In this document: positions 9,942 to 19,280 of the stretch, piece by piece
Layout: each line of letters opens with the position of its first letter
Numbering within the stretch: the first letter of the stretch is position 1
From: Blepharisma stoltei
Taxonomy: Eukaryota > Ciliophora > Heterotrichea > Heterotrichida > Blepharismidae
Assembly (NCBI GenBank): GCA_914767885.1
Contig: CAJZBQ010000047.1
Location: 434,001-498,000 of the forward strand
Direction of reading: 5' to 3'
DNA: 64,000 nucleotides
The notes under the pieces: generated by a model
What the model was told of the DNA's origin: nothing
Database searches by the model: none
Seen by the model: only the letters and a program-made list of their open reading frames with translations
Position numbers and translations under genes: made by a program

Positions 9942-11449
9942 ATGGGCTGTGGATGTTCTAAGTCAGCCAAAGCTATAGATCCCAAAAAGATAAAACTAAA
10001 AGACAAAGACAAAGGAACAGACAAAGGAGATTTACCTGAAAGTTTCGAAGAATATCAAGAAGAAATGTCAAAAATCTATATAGCCCGATCTCTAATTTGG
10101 ATCATACTTGTCTGACGTCTTCCGAAGTTAATAGGAAGTTGTGATGTCACGAGCATTTCCGCTCCGAAAATTGAACAAATCGTCTGCCATTATGAGAAGC
10201 TCTTCTCACCCATAATATGTCATTGCCACTGCCTGACTCAACTCCTGCGCATGCTCTGCCTAAGGTTATACTCCTCGGATCTGCTGATTGGTAAACTTTG
10301 AGCCTCTGGTTGCACTGTGGAGCAGTTCCTTTGATTATCCCCAAACTTAAACCGTTGTTGATATGCAGAAATCTTAGGAGAAAATCAAACCCCATAAATA
10401 AAATCCCGTGAATTAGCAAATTTCAATTCCCTCAAGCCAAATGCCATTTTATTTATCCAAAAATCTATAACATCCCTGTAAATGAACTGAAATTAGTTGA
10501 CGAAAACGGAAATCCAATTAACAGCGAAAACTACGATGAGTTCAAAAACTCTTCAACAGACAAGCCTTTTACATATGGTGGACATAATGATCAATATAAA
10601 AACAAAGAAAAACCGAAAGCTTTTGTATATGGGCCCAAAAAAGTTCAAACAAGATACATGAAAAATAAAGTAGCTGCAAGGAATAGGCCTGAATATTTGG
10701 AAAAGCCGCAGGAGTATTTGGTTGATATAGATGCAGGATATGTAGAAACTTATAATTTCAAGTCAAACTTGCAGTCAGTTTTTAACAATTCTTTAATTTC
10801 TGCTGGATCCAGAGCTGTTTACGTCCCTCCAAACTTCGCTATAATTTCTGGAGGCAAAGAAATTCCGAATAGTAGCTATTCGATTGATTTAATATCAGGA
10901 GAAATGAATAGGCTAGACAATATGTTTGAAGGCAGAGAATACCACGCTATGGCTTATTTAGGAGGAATTGTATATGTAACAGGGGGGAGCTCTTATCAGG
11001 ACTTGGATTCTTGCGAAATGTATATTAGAAATAAGTGGGGAAATGGCCCAAAGATGAATAGAGCAAGAAGTTGGCATACTGCATGCCCACTTGGAGGATG
11101 TATTTATGTATGTGGAGGATTAAAAGAGAATAGTATAGAAAGATTAGAAAGAGATAAATGGGTACTATTAAACGTAAAAATCCCTTTCCCAATCAACAGA
11201 ATAGGAATGGCCCCACTTAGTGGGGTCAGTCTGATTCTTGCAGGCGGGGAAAGGACAGGAATCAGCTACAATACAAGATGCTGAGAATTCATTATTGACA
11301 GTGACCAACTCGAAGAAATCACAGAACTGCCTGAATTTGTATGATTTTTCGGCCCAGGAACACATTTCAATAAAGAAGCAGTTCTTTATTGCATGGGGAA
11401 AGTGTATTATTATAACCCAGAACAGAGAGTTTGGAGGATTTTAGGATAA
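9942..11449 (+). CDS. N-myristoylated kelch-repeat protein, interrupted by an IES
   Basis: Join 9942-10080 with 10470-11449 to get 372 residues. The N-terminus MGCGCSKSAK is a good myristoylation/palmitoylation signal, so the protein is probably membrane-tethered. After a basic, low-complexity stretch come kelch blades from about residue 150 (YHAMAYLGGIVYVTGGSS, WHTACPLGGCIYVCGG, MAPLSGVSLILAGG), and TGA codes for Trp in the last blade. Without IES removal the frame shifts and is lost. The junction codons (SKIYNIPVNE) are open in both partners. Partner and pathway are unknown. Confidence 0.8.
10081..10469. mobile_element. 389-bp IES flanked by a 12-bp direct repeat
   Basis: CAAAAATCTATA occurs at 10069-10080 and again at 10458-10469. 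Deleting one copy plus the insert joins two halves of the kelch frame. The insert is richer in GC than the gene, has no family 1 ends, and I find no second copy here. An antisense open stretch (10147-10419) shows no recognisable protein. Confidence 0.85.
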
Positions 11450-11494
11450 AATGTCATAAAACGCCACAGTTTATATTCTCTATATAAAAATAAA

Positions 11495-12229
11495 ATGGAC
11501 AGCTTCTATGTAAACCAGCTGGTCTGGGCCAAAGTTGATGGGTTTCCCTGGTGGCCTGGGATTGTAATTTCCACTGAGCTTGATTCAGTAACGGTTTATT
11601 TTATTGGCGAAAATTCTCATGCAACTTTGAAACCCTCCAAGGTATGCGCGTTTGAAGAAAAAGAGCCTACAGGTGAAGATCCATGGCTTCTACGTAGTAT
11701 AAGGGCTGCTAAAAAGTTACAATCTCCAATTACAATAGACCAAATTAAGCAGGCTAACGAAAAACTCGAAAGAAAACAAAAAGTGATTATTATTCAGATA
11801 AAAAAACGACAGCGCAAAGAAGAAAGCAGTGAAGACAACTTAGAGTCAAAAATCGCTGAACTTCATAGAATTCTTGACAACAAAATCAAAGGACAAGACA
11901 CAAGTTCAGCGAAAAGATCCACACAAAATGTGAATACTCTTTTGAAAACTCAAAAGCTGCTGACAGCATTTGCACATAGAAATTTGTCAAAAAATATAGG
12001 CCAGACGAAGCCTACTATGAAAAATCTAGTTAAATGTTTTAAGAAATTAGTTGATTTGAAAGTTTCACAAAAATTGTTTATGTCTTGCAAGATAATTAAA
12101 CTTGTGAAACTGTTTAAGAATGAATTTGAAGACAGCCAAGAAGCAGAAATGAAGATTTTAGTAAGAATTGCTGATAAACTTATTAAAAGATGGGAAAAAA
12201 TCGTTTTATTTTCAGCTGCTGATAATTAA
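11495..12229 (+). CDS. PWWP-domain protein with an LEDGF-type integrase-binding-like domain
   Basis: 244 residues. An N-terminal PWWP domain (about residues 5-70) has the signature LVWAKVDGFPWWPGIV, which recognises methylated histone H3 in nucleosomes. A basic coiled linker follows. The C-terminal helical domain (about 145-240) has LKVSQKLFMSCKIIKLVKLF, close to the integrase-binding domain of LEDGF/HDGF2 (FKVSQVIMEKSTMLYNKF). This domain order is that of LEDGF/HDGFL2, chromatin tethers that bind transcription elongation factors. It is not a full-length LEDGF, since the long charged linker is short here. Position relative to the kelch gene (45 bp) carries no functional hint. Confidence 0.82.
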   Translation: MDSFYVNQLVWAKVDGFPWWPGIVISTELDSVTVYFIGENSHATLKPSKVCAFEEKEPTGEDPWLLRSIRAAKKLQSPITIDQIKQANEKLERKQKVIIIQIKKRQRKEESSEDNLESKIAELHRILDNKIKGQDTSSAKRSTQNVNTLLKTQKLLTAFAHRNLSKNIGQTKPTMKNLVKCFKKLVDLKVSQKLFMSCKIIKLVKLFKNEFEDSQEAEMKILVRIADKLIKRWEKIVLFSAADN

Positions 12230-12355
12230 GCTGAGAGTGATTTTTTATTAATTTTGAATTGCATTCAAAAATTTTAAGCTGGCTTTATGACGAATAATTA
12301 TAGCAATAAGAATTATAATCTTTGCTTAAATAACTAAAATCAATAAATTAATGAT

Positions 12356-13414
12356 TTATTTCCCAATATTCTTTTTAGCTTGATAGTAATCAGGTAGCAA
12401 AGTCTCAACTACACAATTATCAGCATTGGTATATAGTGGATAATCAAACGCTGCCATATAATTGTAAACGTAGTTATTATAAGAACTCTTGCCCCACCAA
12501 TCTGACATGCACTTCATATTGAATCTTCTGTTTGTATTGCATTTATCAATAAAATCGCTCTGTATCCATATCTTTAAATACTTCGTTTTATCTGCTGCAT
12601 AAGAATCCCCAGGGAAAATCGAGCAATAGCTAGCACCAGTTTTCCCATAAGTGCAGGTGCAAGTCCCTTGAAGCTGCCCATTATTAGGAAAATAACTATC
12701 AGGGACTGACAAGCAGTCAGAATTACTTGTGCAGGTCTTAGGAAAAGTTGTAGATTTTACTGATTTCATGCATTCATAAGCCCCATTATTTAGCATGCAA
12801 GACCCCGAATCGCAGAGAGCTCCTACATTAGTTTTAGAGCAAGCTCCAACTGGCATATGGTCGCCTATTGAATAATAAGACACGCAATAGCTATTTTGAA
12901 GAGATGTCCCTGTATTGCAGCCAGCATGATTTACACAGTCATAATCTGTTGAACACCCACTTCCTCCTACAGGAATCTGCTTCTGGCAAGTATTATTGAC
13001 GCAGCGTAAACCAGGATCACAGTCATCGCTTGTTTTGCAGTATTCATTTAGGTATGCTCCAACACAGATCCCACCAATACAGCCATGCTTGGCATGAGAA
13101 TTGCAATCAGAGCTATCTGCGCATTTTTCACCAGGCCACGCAAAAGATGTGATAGGAGGCTGGTCGCCAATACAGGTAGAGTTCTGTTGGCTGCTAAATA
13201 AACAGTAATTTAGAGCAATTGTTGAGCATTTTTTGATGTAATAAGCATTTTGAGTACTAGCGTAAAAGGAGCAGGTGTTGCTTGTAAAGGTTTGGTTAGA
13301 GAGTCTGCAAGCAAATGAGCCACAGTTTAAACTCGCATCATTTGTGGAGTTAAAATCTTGGCAAGAAACCGAAATAAAGCTGGAAAATAAATAGGAGAAA
13401 TATAAGAAGAGCAT
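12356..13414 (-). CDS. secreted or cell-surface Cys-rich protein
   Basis: 352 residues. A signal peptide (MLFLYFSYLFSSFISVSCQ) is followed by a Cys-rich ectodomain with repeated short modules. These have the pattern CxxxxDCxxxxxCxxGxC (CADSSDCNSHAKHGCIGGIC, CKTSDDCDPGLRCVNNTC, CSTDYDCVNHAGCN, CTSNSDCLSVP) and resemble EGF/dickkopf-like disulphide modules. No membrane segment or GPI signal is seen at the C-terminus (YYQAKKNIGK), so it may be secreted or bound to other surface proteins. Ciliates have large families of this type; the function is unknown. Confidence 0.75.
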   Translation of the reverse strand: MLFLYFSYLFSSFISVSCQDFNSTNDASLNCGSFACRLSNQTFTSNTCSFYASTQNAYYIKKCSTIALNYCLFSSQQNSTCIGDQPPITSFAWPGEKCADSSDCNSHAKHGCIGGICVGAYLNEYCKTSDDCDPGLRCVNNTCQKQIPVGGSGCSTDYDCVNHAGCNTGTSLQNSYCVSYYSIGDHMPVGACSKTNVGALCDSGSCMLNNGAYECMKSVKSTTFPKTCTSNSDCLSVPDSYFPNNGQLQGTCTCTYGKTGASYCSIFPGDSYAADKTKYLKIWIQSDFIDKCNTNRRFNMKCMSDWWGKSSYNNYVYNYMAAFDYPLYTNADNCVVETLLPDYYQAKKNIGK

Positions 13415-13453
13415 TTTTATTATTCGACAAGCTATTCTATTAGGGATTAATTA

Positions 13454-14679
13454 TTAGTCAATAATTGTATTTGGGTTAGCACTTTTCAAGACATCGTAAT
13501 ATTTTTCATAAAGTCTACCAAAGCTTAATCTATCATGATAATCCACAGTAAGCATATCTTTCAAAATAGGCTTCAGCCAATCAAAGCCTTCAATACCATC
13601 AATTTCATCATTAATTACTTCTTGCTCAGCACAGTTAAGTCCTTGAATATCTTCTGGATCTAATTTAAGCATTTCAAGTACAGTCAAGCCTAAAGAGAAA
13701 ACGTCAGCTAATGTCCTTCTTTCTTTCAAAGCAGCGCTTAGTTCTTCTAACCTTTTATCTTTTTCTTTTTTTCTCCGTTTTCTGGAATCTTCCCAAGCTT
13801 TATAAATCTCTGGAGCCATATAAATTTCAGTTCCTACAATTCCTACTCGGGTTGAATGGGTGGTGTTTATTGATCGATTTGACACCAAGCTTGCATCGAA
13901 ATCCCCTATAGGATTTGCCCTAGGATGGCGCTATATGGCGCCATCCTAGGGCAAGCGAAAATTGGCTCCACACGGGAACCGTATTCCACGTGTGGAGCCA
14001 TTTTTCCACGTGTGGAATCCACATTTTTCCACGTGTGGAATCCACATTTTCCCACGTGGAAAAATGGCTCCACACGTGGAACACAATTCCCGTGTGGAGC
14101 CGTGTCTCCAATTGCCCGAGGATGGCGCAATATAGCGCCATCCTCGGGCAATTTCTATATCTTATATATATTTTCTCCATTACCATCGACTACAAAAATA
14201 TTGCTGGGTTTTATATCTCTATGGATAATTTTCAAATCAATAAGTATTTTGAATGCGTTAAGCATATCAAGGAGAAACTTCATAACATTTGCTTCTGAAT
14301 ACCTTGCTCCTTTGCTCTTCATTCGTTTAATTTCATCTTTAAGTGACTCTTTGCAGCCTTCCATGACCAATGTAAACCTATGCTTTCCATTTCCCATGTC
14401 ATAAAAAGCACCATAAATTTTCATAAAACTTGAAGACCCTGTAGAATAAGCTTTTGCCATAATATCAGCTTCCTGTTTATACCTTGTAAGTTTAAAATCG
14501 TTTGGACCTAGATGGCATTTAACCACCACCTCTTCTACTTTTCCATTTGGCTTGTAATATCTTACTCTGGAGACATAAAAATCAACGTCTTCTGATTTGA
14601 TTGTTAGAGGAATTATCCTGTCGATAGTTTCTCTTAATCCCCCCTTAATATTGGAACAAAAAATAGGTAAAATTCCCAT
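13454..14679 (-). CDS. protein kinase with an IES between the catalytic loop and activation segment
   Basis: Join 14679-14160 with 13908-13454 to get 324 residues. The N-lobe Lys is in EEVVVKCHL, the catalytic loop is IIHRDIKPSN and the APE motif is MAPEIY. The metal-binding motif reads DFD (KIGDFDASL) rather than DFG. It has no regulatory domain and is close to a bare kinase fold with a long insert after APE (SRKRRKKEKDKRL). The family is uncertain. The IES sits exactly between HRD and DFD, so the uncut germline copy cannot make a kinase. Confidence 0.8.
13909..14159. mobile_element. MITE family 2 IES, 251 bp, multiply palindromic
   Basis: TA-bounded (TA 13907-13908; TATA 14156-14159). Each end is itself a palindrome: TTGCCCTAGGATGGCGC facing its inverse on the left, and TTGCCCGAGGATGGCGC facing its inverse on the right. 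The middle holds several copies of CCACGTGTGGA in both orientations plus GGCTCCACACG inverted pairs. Removing it gives the in-frame junction AAG ATA GGG GAT of the kinase. A related element is at 27108-27286. Confidence 0.88.
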
Positions 14680-14894
14680 TTTTGGGTATTTTAATCCTAT
14701 AAATTATAGTTTAAAATTTTAATTTTTATGAAATTAATTTTGTCCTAATTTATTGCAAGAAGTGTAGCTAGAATATTATTCAATTTCTTTTCACATGAAT
14801 TAATTAAATTATTTAAGTAATTCTTCATAAAAACAAAATAAAATTCAAAAATATTGGTTCAATTTTTAAATTGAAACAGAATTTTTGTTCCAGA

Positions 14895-17109
14895 TTATAG
14901 GGGAGTTGTTAAGGGTTCCCAACTTTTAATTTCGAGATTGTTCATGTCAAAAGGCTCAATTTCTTCAAAAGTTGTGGCGAATTCATTGCTTAATCTATCA
15001 GTGGAACTATCAGCAAAACTCTTCTTTTCTTCTTCTTGCTGATTCCTATTTATTTGAGGGATTAATGGCGAAGACTAACTCCCTCATTTAAATTAAAAAC
15101 AAAAACCTTGCCTATTTTAAAGTGCTGCTAATTGTTTCAAAAAATAATTCATAATAAAAAAAATTTAAAATAATTAAAACAATAAATTAAACAAATATTT
15201 TTGAAATTTGATTTATTCTTATCATTATTTAATTTAAAATATAACTGATTTAGCTTGCCAACTATTTAATTAGTATTTTAATTTACTCACCAAATGATTA
15301 TGCTAGAATTACTTTTAAAATTTAGGATTTTTGCCTATAAACTTCAATTAAAAAATAAATTTTGTTTCAATTAAAAGTGGGATATTACTCAAAAATAAAA
15401 ATTTTGCCTATATTTCTTCAAATTTATAGGTGGGAGTGAGATAATTCTTCGGCTGATTGGCCTCTCTCTATTTGGGGTATAGATGGAGAAGGCTGATGCA
15501 TTTGACGGGCTGATTGGGATCGATCTATTTGAGGGATTTCTATTAAAGCTGGAAAATATGTTTTGTATTTATCAATTCTTGATTTGAGCTCTGGGATGCA
15601 ATCACTATAAATATCAAAAACTTTGCGAATTGATGACCTAAACCTAGCTTCATCGAAATCGTATTTTTTATAAGGCTCCAGCATCTCCTCTTTATTTGCC
15701 AAAGAACTTGAATTTTTTATAAGTTCTAGATGCTCTTTATTTCTGAGTTCGCCATTGAGCAAAGTGGCGAGCAAAATCGGCTGCTCTTCAATATGTAAAC
15801 AATTATTTATCTCTTCATAGTCTTTAATCATATCAGCAATATCAAAGAAATTTGAGGATGACGAATCTATGTCGCATATATTAGTGACTATATAATTTTC
15901 TAAGCTCTTACTCCCCCCCCCCCTCCGTGAGCGAACAAAAAAATTTTGTTCGCTTACGGAGGGGGGTTAATTTTTTTTTTTTAAAAAAAATTTATATATA
16001 AATTTTATAAAAAATATTTTTTTCGAAATTTAAAAAAATCCTAATTTGCAAAAATTGGAAGCAAATATTAATTTAATTTGCAAAATTTATGTTTTAAAAC
16101 GCAATTTGTTTAAAATTAAACAGAATTAGCTCTAGATTTCATTATACTAATTATCACTTATATATCAAAATTTTTTTCCATTAAAATTTTTTCTATTAAA
16201 AAAAAATTTTTGTTCACTCACGGAGGGTGGGTTTTTGGTCAAAAAATGGCGATTTTTCTAATGGTTTTGTTCGCTCACGGAGGGGGGGGGGGGGGGGGGG
16301 AGTTAGTATCGAACTTCAAATTTCTCATTTCTTCAATAACTGAGATCCACTTTTTAACAGCCTTAAAAATTTCAGAATAATTTATGCCTCAAAGTTTGTT
16401 TGCATACTCAAGGCTTCTAATTAATTAAGATTTGGATAAATTAATAAGCTAAAATTAATGATCGGTTGACAAATTTCATATTTTAGTTAATATATTTAAG
16501 GATATTTTTGCATTATTGATTATGCTTTCAACTTCAGGCCCTTTATTTTCTTCATAGTTTTCTATAACCAGACTGCTATAATCCAAGTCAAATTTCTTCT
16601 CCACCAACCTGGCTAAATCTTCGACATAGAAAGCCAGGTCAGGATTTTTAGATTTACAGATCTTTATTAACTCAAGGACGCTAAGCACTTGATGGGCATC
16701 TAAAGGCTCCAAACGTTTAAAAAGCAAAAAGAAAAAATATTGTTTTGCGCTTTCATTAGCTTTTGCTTCTTCTTGGAGATCTCTAAAAGGCTTTCGGATG
16801 CTCTCATCAAGAATACTTACTCTCCCCACTCCATGATCGAACAAAAATTTGTATGAAAAACAAAATTTGATAAGTAAGTAAGTGATAATTAGTATAATGA
16901 CATCTCTAACATTCTGTTTAATTGCATTTTAAAGCACAAATTAAATTAATATTTGATTTCCAAGTTTTGTAAATTGGATTTTTTTAAATTTCGATGTTGT
17001 AAAGTTTATATATAATATATTTTTTTCAAAATAAAAATTAGCCCCTCCGTGCATGGAGGGGGATTGGAAGATGCGGATCGAGAAATGGATAAAGCAGCTC
17101 TGTGGACAT
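14895..17109 (-). CDS. unknown protein broken by four IESs
   Basis: Join 17109-17064, 16819-16479, 16421-16306, 15910-15444 and 15064-14895. The pieces sum to 1140 nt, an open 379-residue frame from MSTELLYPFLD to KSWEPLTTPL and TAA. The protein is mostly helical and charged. Its C-terminal third has three copies of a (S)IPQIxRxQ motif (IEIPQIDRSQSA, PSIPQIERGQSA, LIPQINRNQ). TGA codes for Trp in ANKLWGINY. I recognise no domain. The first junction requires an imperfect right end (GA instead of TA at 17062-17063) and the 57-bp removal is the least certain step; the rest is well supported by reading frame. Confidence 0.65.
15065..15443. mobile_element. 379-bp AT-rich IES
   Basis: TAAT occurs at both ends (TA 15063-15064 and 15442-15443). 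Near the ends are CTAACTCCCTC and GGTGGGAGTGAG, which resemble decayed family 1 ends. Deletion joins GAA GAA TTA to ATC CCT CAA in frame and restores the third IPQI motif. Confidence 0.7.
15911..16305 (+). mobile_element. MITE family 1 IES, nearly intact
   Basis: TA at 15909-15910 and 16304-16305. Almost identical to 8127-8525 and 22094-22486, with the hairpin on the left and a right G tract of over 20. Removal joins TTC GAT ACT to AAG AGC in the unknown gene. Confidence 0.92.
16422..16478. mobile_element. tentative 57-bp IES
   Basis: The frames on both sides are identical but are separated by one TGA, two TAA and one TAG codons. A TA-to-TA deletion of 57 bp removes the true stops and joins ATA to ATT. 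Ends could shift by a few bases; a short intron is excluded because no GT..AG pair of suitable size fits. Confidence 0.4.
16820..17063 (-). mobile_element. MITE family 1 IES, shortened copy (244 bp)
   Basis: The left end TTACTCTCCCCACTCCATGA and the core (AAGTGATAATTAGTATAATG, TTCCAAGTTTTGTAAATTGG) match reverse-orientation copies. The right hairpin is collapsed to GCCCCTCCGTGCATGGAGGGG and the expected right TA reads GA. Removal links the only plausible start codon (17109) to the rest of the gene in frame. Confidence 0.75.
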
Positions 17110-17208
17110 TTATTATTCTAATTCTACATAATTTTTGCTATTTAAGAGACTCTTTAATATAAAACTGATTGATTTAATTTTTATAAATTGTGATTAATTA
17201 CTCCGAGC

Positions 17209-18908
17209 TTAAAATCCTAAATATTCCGAGAAATTTTCAAAGTTCACTACTTCTTCTCTATATTTATCATAGAGCTCAAAAAATGCTAAAGTGTCTTGTT
17301 TATTTGCTACTATTCCCATTTTCTTCAGAGCAATATCGAAATCGCCTAGAGATATTTGACCATCTTCGTCACAATCAAAAAATCTTAAAACACTTTTTAT
17401 ATCAAAATCTGGGTTATTTTGCAATTCACTTTTAGCTTCTTCTATTTTTCTTTCATTTTCTATTAAAACCTCAAAAAAATTTTTAATTGTCCCCAATGTG
17501 AAATTACTAAATTCGCTGTCTTCATTTTGTCTTGATAAAAGAATTTCTGCATATTCAAGATCTTTTGGAGCGAAAATTAGCTTAAATTTATCCAAATCAA
17601 TAGTATTATCAGCTCTTCCATAAGTTTTGAATATAAAGGAAAGATTCACTCCAGTTAATTGAATTGCATTTAAAAATCTTTCTAAATCTAGAAGTTTTAT
17701 GACTCCATTATCTGCTCTGTCTATTAGTTTAAAAAGGCTAGGAACAGAAAAATCGTCTAGAACTGACAAATTCTGCTTGAGAAATTCTAGTTTTCTGATC
17801 GCAAATAGTTGGATTTTCATCAAATTATCAATTGAGCATGATTCGTCTGAGACTTGAGGAGGAGCTTGAGGTGAGCTTTTAAGATCAGATTTTCTCATCT
17901 CTGGGCTACTTTTTTTAGGGGTCTCAAATTTAAACTCTTCTTTTTTTGGCGTTTCTATTTTACTCTTTTCTTCTTCTTTTTCTTCTTGTCTTGGCCTGTC
18001 TTCAGATTTACTTTCGCTGTCTTTACTGCTAGCAATTTCTTGCTTTGTTTGATTTAAAGGTAGCATAAAATCTATCCCAATTATATAAGAATAGAATTTT
18101 TCTATATTTTTATCTCTTTAAAGTGATTTTATTAGCAAAATTTATATAAAATAAGTATAAAAATTCGTTATAAGTGATAACTGCATCTTCTTCAGTGTCA
18201 ATTCTCCTCAAAATGTCATCAAGATCTTGCTCTAAAAGTAAATTTCCAAATTCTCTAGAAAATTCGATAAAATCATTTTCTGAGATATAGCCTTTACCTC
18301 GCTTATCTAGAGCATTGAATGCTTTAACAGTTGTATATCCCGGCAGTGTTGATAATTTTCCTTTGATTTTTTCAAGATCTTTTTGAAAAGATAGCTCACT
18401 TTCCAAGAGCTTTGATAGAGAATATTCAACGGTTGGGGTAAGACGCCACCTATGAGGTAAGCAGCGAGCACTAGCTATAGAACGGAGTCCTGGATTTGTG
18501 GAAGGCATGCCAAATTACAATAAATTAAAGCATTCATACTGACAATCCGTCATCTCTTTTATGATTAAGATTACTATTAGATATGTTTTTATTTATTATA
18601 ATTAGGTACAAAACTAATTGAAAGAAATCTTCAATAGTTAATCGGCCGTTTAGCTCAGAACTGTATTGCTTTATTAAGAGATATAAATCAGTATCTGAGG
18701 ATTTAATGCCTCGAAGTGAGAGGAATTCTGAAATATCTTTCGGGATGAGGCACCCAGTATGAACCGTGCAAAGAGTATGGAAAGCTTGATATGGATCAAA
18801 TTCAGGGTTTTCACAAAGAACTATTCGCAAAATTTCTATATTGTGCTCGCCTTGTCGGAGCTTTGTTATTAAGTCATAGAGAAGATTTTTTGATTCGGAA
18901 TCCAGCAT
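17209..18908 (-). CDS. EF-hand calcium-binding protein of a ciliate family
   Basis: Join 18908 to about 18609, about 18505 to 18145, and 18065 to 17209. The N-terminal module (LLYDLITKLRQGE..FDPYQAFHTL..LIPKDISEFL) is followed by PSTNPGLRSIAS, a linker typical of a ciliate EF-hand family that I know from heterotrich sequences. EF-hand-like loops are DKRGKGYISENDF, DTEEDAVITYNEF, and the best one, DCDEDGQISLGDF, near the C-terminus; several others have lost Ca ligands. A Lys/Glu/Pro-rich spacer (about residues 225-285) separates the two halves. It is likely a cytoskeletal or cortical Ca sensor. The first junction is unresolved by a base or two. Confidence 0.72.
18066..18144. mobile_element. 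79-bp IES in the EF-hand gene
   Basis: TA-bounded on the minus strand (TTTTATA|TAAAT...GATTTTA|TGCTACC). Deletion gives TTA TTT TAT ATG CTA in frame and removes stops in the unspliced sequence. Confidence 0.7.
18509..18607. mobile_element. about 100-bp IES with inverted ends
   Basis: On the minus strand the insert begins TACCTAATTATAATAAAT; read from the other side on the plus strand it begins TGCCAAATTACAATAAAT, giving inverted ends matching at about 20 of 24 positions. It separates QLVL from PSTNPGLR, which are contiguous in the protein family. One end reads TG instead of TA and a clean in-frame join needs a 1-2 base adjustment. Confidence 0.55.
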
Positions 18909-19280
18909 TTGCTCTTAGTTCTAACTTCCTAAATTTTAAATTAGAGCAAAATATTGGTGAAATTTCCATTTCTCAAGTGAATTTTTCCTCTTTAAACTTG
19001 AACAAAAAAATTTTTTTTATAGGTAAAACTAATAATGCAATTGTAAATAGTGTGTTATCTAATTTAATGTCGCAAAAAATCTAAACTATATTAATTTAAA
19101 TTGGGAAGTGTAAGTAGAATACTATTTAAACGAGGCTATATATTTAATGATAAAATTAAATTAAAAAAAAAATTAAACTACTTTAAATTATAGCATATTT
19201 TCGGTTCTAACCTAAAGAGTGGGTAAGCAAAAATTATTAGTTGATAATTTGAAAAACAAATAAAATGATAAAAATTGAAG
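18909..19280. other. intergenic region
   Basis: AT-rich spacer between the divergent EF-hand and hydrolase genes. No repeat, RNA gene or element is seen. Confidence 0.5.

Noticed and set aside
10147-10419. 90-residue antisense protein in the kelch gene IES
   Set aside because: No recognisable motif, and it is confined to the insert; could be a fragment of a mobile element but unsupported.
13906-14404. Open frames across the palindromic insert in both strands
   Set aside because: Created by inverted repeats of family 2; composition and symmetry explain them.
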